Assembly: GCA_050084515.1 (NCBI GenBank)
Contig: CM114274.1
Location: forward strand, 34,658,001-34,722,000
Reading direction: 5' to 3'
DNA length: 64,000 nucleotides
Source: Blasia pusilla
Lineage: Eukaryota; Marchantiophyta; Marchantiopsida; Blasiales
The translations under genes were made by a program, and so were the position numbers. Below, one piece after another: positions 60,163 to 64,000 of the stretch. Each line of letters opens with the position of its first letter. Within the stretch, counting starts at the first letter, position 1. The notes beneath the pieces were generated by a model. It did not search any database and was not told the origin of the DNA. It saw nothing but the letters and a program-made list of their open reading frames with translations.

Positions 60163-60959
60163 ATGCCTTTGATGTATTATGCAGAATTAATTGCATACAT
60201 AGCATAAAATTCAATTTCTTAGTAACAGTAATGAAGAGCTATTATAGAATTCCTAAGGATACTCTTATGAACGAGACAAAAAATGTAACTTTGATCAATT
60301 GTAATAGAGAGACCATGCATGGAGTACAATCCATGATAGGAAGTTTCTTTTACAGGCGGTTAGTAACTTGTAAGGAAGAACCACATGAAATGTACGTAGC
60401 TATCCCCTTCTTTGACTCTCTTATATGATAATTGGAACCTGATTATTATTTCAATATCTTGTGAATTCATGTATACTAATCACCTTTGCAAAGTTCTTTG
60501 TAGAGTTGGTTAAGGCTCTATAATATGGTGCCTAGGTTTGGATGATGGGTATGCACACGTTATCTTCTCTACATTTGATTAAGAGGAAGGAGATAGGTCC
60601 ATGTATAATGCTTTGAAAGCCCCACTTGTCTATGGTAGAGACTTCCAAGTTTAAGATAGGATGGAGCTATACATACCAAGTATATGATCAAGTTGGATTC
60701 CTTCTTGGAGTAGAGAATGGATTTGCCTTGATTCACTTGGAGGAATGCATTCAAAGAGTATGTTCTCTCATCTAAAATTATTAGAAGGATATTTGGAGCC
60801 TTTCTATCTTTGCGCAACGAAAGTGATTACTATGAATGGTTATCATTTTTAATTTATGGTAATTGGATATGAGTTACGTGAGAATGATGTGTGATGCATA
60901 AGGGTATGTATGCACGTGAAAAAAAGAGCAATTTATCTTATAACCTTTTATAGGAAAGA
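60163..60959. other. AT-rich spacer
   Basis: Short ORFs (60231-60428 plus, 60569-60817 minus) without motifs. Nothing assignable. Confidence 0.4.
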
Positions 60960-61135
60960 CTAGTGGTAGCCTGTGCCATGCACGAGAGTGAAGGGCCTAA
61001 TCATGTTGCACACACAATTTTTTCCTTGCTGCTCGTAGAAGGGGAAACATTTTCTTACTGCTCGATTACCACATGTTAAGCAAAGAGGTGTTTGCAAATC
61101 AAGAAGGCACTTTCCAATGCAAAATGTTCGATAGA
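60960..61135 (-). mobile_element. Degraded Helitron copy, about 176 bp
   Basis: The plus-strand left end CTAGTGGTAGCCTGTGCCATGCAC contains the CTAG end and a GTGC-CAT-GCAC hairpin. The right part GGTGTTTGCAAATCAAGAAGG matches the 39-kb copies in reverse. The last 25 bases at the 5' end have diverged. Confidence 0.65.
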
Positions 61136-62180
61136 TGTTATGTGCCCATTTTCAATTGCCAAAATTTAATTTAGCAACATAGCTATATGTCTTTCAAATT
61201 GGAAATTAATTAATGTATGATTCTCTTTGTACCCTTTTGAAATGTTATGTCTGATTTTGTGATTATTAAGGTTATGAATTTAATTTCTGCAAGTTTTTGA
61301 ATTAAAAATTTTAAGACTTTCCCACTTCTTGAAATTTAAATTTTCTTTGAAGAAGTATACTATTGAATTTTTTTTAGCATTGAAAATTTTCCCATTGAAT
61401 GCAAAATATTCTATGAATTTCATGTATCTTTTTTTTCAAATCTCAAAGATGAAATTATTTTAGATTTTTTAGTCAAGATTATGGGGGCGGGAGTAGGGGG
61501 CTGCTTGGGAATAGGTAGACAAAAGATCGTGACATACCTTATCCATTCCCTTGGAGAGTTGAAGTTAGAAAAGGATAGAGATTGAAAAAGAGTTCGATGT
61601 ATAATAGAAGGAAATTAGGAAGATTGAATAACCCTTTGTTTTATCAAGAGTGAAGGAACGGAATCAAAGGGAGTTTGTTTCTTTCTCCAAAAGGACAAAA
61701 ATGGATGGATCATCTACGAGGGGCAAGAACCGGCTTTCTTAGTCAAATCAGCCGGTTGAGAACGTGTGATTTCCGGTTCAAATCTGAAACTTTTGGAAAA
61801 TTTCCGACGTGAAAACTGGGTTTTCTTTGTTAAATTAAAAAAAACCGATTAGAATGGCCAAATTTCCGAAAATTCTTGAAACCTTGAAATTTCTCTCGAA
61901 AAGATACGAGTATGCATAAAAATCCTTGTCCGATTAGGGGCTCAAGATTTTCTTGAAATTTTTGAGGGATTTACCCATAAAATAAAGAAGACATTTAGTC
62001 AGATTTTACGAGTTACATTCAAAATTTTGATATTTTAATGCAAATAAAATATTTGCATTAAAATAGAACAGATTTAAAAGTGAACGTCCTCTTCTCAATT
62101 TGACTCAATGATTTTATTTTGCCTACAACGGTTTGACACGTCCCATTACACATCGGCACGGAGAGAGGAGCGTTAAGATA
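61136..62180. other. AT-rich spacer before minisatellite
   Basis: No supported gene. An AACCGGCT/AGCCGGTT pair at about 61728-61759 is a minor inverted repeat. Confidence 0.4.
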
Positions 62181-62235
62181 TGATTGTACAAGAACGTTGC
62201 ACCCGTTCTTTCCGAGCGATGTTCTTGTACAATCA
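62181..62235. repeat. Perfect 15-bp inverted repeat
   Basis: TGATTGTACAAGAAC at 62181-62195 and GTTCTTGTACAATCA at 62221-62235, with a 25-base loop, about 90 bases before the minisatellite. Confidence 0.95.
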
Positions 62236-62321
62236 CGGGACAAGAGAAGGGCAGTACAGCGCCGCTGACCCGGAGCTACGACCCACTCCTCACGAGGAGT
62301 TCTTGTGACAAACGGAATTAG

Positions 62322-63235
62322 GCCAAAGGCCGCTGTTGTGATATTACAAGGACCGAATAAAAGGCCGCTTTTGTGAAGTTACAGGGACCGATTAAAAGGC
62401 GTAGAAGGAGGCAGTTGAGAAATTACAAGGACTGATTAATAGGGGGCTGTTGTGAAACTACAAGGACTGAATAAAAGGAGACTGAATAAACGGAGGCTGG
62501 TGAGAAATTACAAGGACTGAATAATAGGAGGCTGTTGAGAAACTAAAAGGACTGAATAAAAGGAGGCTATTGTGAAATTACAAGGACTGAATAAAAGGAG
62601 GCTGTTGAGAAATTACAAGGTCTGAATAATAGGAGGCTGTTGAGGAATTACAAGGACTGATTAAAAGGAGGCTGTTGAGAAATTACAAGGACTGATTAAT
62701 AGGAGGCTGTTGTGAAACTACAAGGACTGAATAATAGGAGGCTGTTGAGGAATTACAAGGACTGAATAAAAGGAGGCTGTTGAGAAATTACAAGGACTGA
62801 TTAATAGGAGGCTTTGTGAAATTACAAGGACTGAATAAAAGGAGGCTGTTGAGAAATTACAAGGACTGAATAAAAGGAGGCTGTTGAGAAATTACAAGGA
62901 CTGAATAAGAGGAGGCTGTTGAGAAATTACAAGTACTGAATAATAGGAGGCTGTTGAGGAATTACAAGGACTGAATTATAGGAGGCTGTTGAGAAATTAC
63001 AAGGCTGAATAATAGGGGGCTGTTGTGAAACTAGCAAGACTGAATAATAGGAGTCTGTTGAGAAATTACAAGGACTGATTAATAGGGGGCCGTTGTGAAA
63101 CTACAAGGACTGAATAATAGGAGGCAGTCGAGAAATTACAAGGACTGAATAAACGGCGGCTGTTGAGAAACTACAAGGACCGATGAAAAGGAGGCTGTTG
63201 TGAAACTACGAGGACGGAATAAACGGCGGCTGTTG
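62322..63235 (+). repeat. 35-bp minisatellite, about 26 copies
   Basis: Unit GGAGGCTGTTGAGAAATTAC followed by AAGGACTGAATAAAA. Two variant types alternate irregularly (TTGAGAAATTAC and TTGTGAAACTAC, and AATAATA or AATAAAA ends). The outer copies at both ends are more diverged (CCGCTTTTGTGAAG, CGGCGGCTGTTGAG) than the centre, as expected for an array growing by unequal exchange. The unit length is not a multiple of three and contains stops, so it is not coding. Confidence 0.95.
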
Positions 63236-63239
63236 AGGC

Positions 63240-63697
63240 GCGGACGAAAGAAGGCACTTGAGAGTGAGTTACGATAAAGCTCCGCGATTCTTGTCGTGTC
63301 GTGGGCGCCCCCGATTCGGCCCGCACGACGCTCGCTCTCCGGCTGCCGGGGAGCGAGCGAGTGCGAGAGAGCGAGGGAGAGAGAGCGATCTCGCGATTGA
63401 GGCGGTGCACGCGTGCGTGCAGGCACGATGGCGGAGGACGAGGACGAGTGCCGACGATGGGAGTCAAAGCGTCTGCCAGCGTCGTCGGGATGCGCTGCAT
63501 AATGGGATGGCGTCGGCGTTGCGAGCAGTTGTAGTAGCTCGATTAACACCTCTCTGGAGAATCGCTGCAGGTGAGGGGATGCAGAGAACGCGAGAGAGAG
63601 AGCGAGAGAGAGAGAGGGTGAGTGAGTGAGGGAGGCTGCGGATCGGCGATTCAGGTGGTGAGACGTACAGGTCTTCCAATCGACGGAGGTCGCAGTA
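63240..63697 (+). promoter_or_regulatory. GC-rich core promoter and leader of the 63698 gene
   Basis: CG-rich sequence with GAGAGCGAG and a (GA)n run at about 63590-63617, lying between the minisatellite and the start codon. GA runs are common in plant core promoters and leaders. The minus-strand ORFs here are composition products. Confidence 0.5.
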
Positions 63698-63860
63698 ATG
63701 GCTCAGCCTGCCAAATTGGTGCGCATCGCCTTTCGGCTGGCAGTGCTGGTGGGGATATGTGTGCTGGGGTTCTACCTCGGGCGACCTCTCTACTGGAAGT
63801 TGTCCGCGACGATGCAGGAGATTCGTGAGAAAGATTACACGCAGGAAGCCGTGAAGCAGG
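63698..63860 (+). CDS. DUF1068/NKS1-like membrane protein, first exon (partial)
   Basis: The exon encodes 54 aa up to a donor at G|GTAACT (63861). It starts MAQPAKLVRIAFR, followed by one hydrophobic segment (LAVLVGICVLGFYLG, about residues 14-28) and the RPLYWKL motif. A short basic N-terminus, a single membrane segment and a PLYW motif right after it are typical, as I recall, of plant DUF1068 proteins. These include Arabidopsis NKS1/ELMO, which act in the Golgi in pectin synthesis and cell adhesion. The remaining exons lie outside the window, so the family call rests on the N-terminus alone. Reading through the donor gives only 91 codons without a motif. Confidence 0.55.
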
Positions 63861-64000
63861 GTAACTGTCACATCTCTTTCCGTCTGAATTTCCCTACATT
63901 CTTTCTTTATCGATCTGATTGGTCGGCGGTTTACATGGAATTATTATGGCGTCTACTACCTTCTCGTTCGTGATCTGCCTCTCGATTCTTGATCGATCTT

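Noticed and set aside
61700-61800. tRNA-like sequence with GGTTCAAATC
   Set aside because: A B-box-like word is present, but no acceptor stem, anticodon arm or A box can be folded around it.
62322-63235. CRISPR-like array of 35-bp repeats
   Set aside because: The units are directly contiguous without unique spacers, and the context is a plant genome. It is a minisatellite.
63136-63629. Several 109-137-codon frames on both strands
   Set aside because: They cover the GA-rich leader and minisatellite end, are low complexity and are mutually exclusive.

Overview
The window looks like nuclear DNA of a land plant. It has spliced genes with GT-AG introns that match plant families, plant-type LTR retrotransposons (Ty3 chromovirus with chromodomain, Copia gag), and a family of short TC...CTAG elements with the hallmarks of non-autonomous plant Helitrons. 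A lysine/arginine/tyrosine-rich protein resembling axonemal proteins hints at a lineage with motile sperm (bryophyte, lycophyte or fern). That lineage guess is inference only.

Layout. 1-21.3 kb is a transposon nest. It starts with a back-to-back pair of long hairpins (283-460), followed by: an LTR of family B (2413-4310); a broken chromovirus integrase plus chromodomain (4330-5202); a polypurine tract; and a composite LTR of family A (5860-7884). A gag relic (7893-9500) follows, split by about 4.1 kb of other repeats that include a Copia gag relic, and it resumes at 13640. That resumed part carries a 1002-bp minus-strand solo LTR A with a 5-bp target duplication. A second gag-protease copy lies on the minus strand (16557-18960), and a second LTR B with an adjoining primer-binding-like site lies at 19456-21180.

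21.7-35 kb holds a Helitron and three host loci. The first is a four-exon plus-strand gene for a conserved plant protein of unknown function (23410-27687, predicted 841 aa, all intron phases consistent). The second is a minus-strand gene (31529-33382) for a 617-aa protein with an ordered N-terminus and three diverged internal repeats. The third is a set of weak small ORFs nearby.

35-54 kb is an AT-rich repeat desert. It contains about six Helitron copies, two of them head-to-tail. It also has two 1.1-1.2 kb copies of one repeat in opposite orientation, an inverted pair of tRNA-like SINE candidates, a CG-rich island and a decayed ORF of unknown family.

54-64 kb holds a RING-H2 ubiquitin-ligase-type gene (56633-58449) with a long leader, another AT-rich repeat stretch, and a 35-bp minisatellite of about 26 copies (62322-63235). 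The first exon of a small membrane protein resembling DUF1068/NKS1 begins at 63698 and runs out of the window.

The host genes show no operon-like or pathway relationship. No CRISPR, rRNA or convincing tRNA gene was seen. Exon boundaries were read by eye from splice signals and reading-frame phase, without transcript support.
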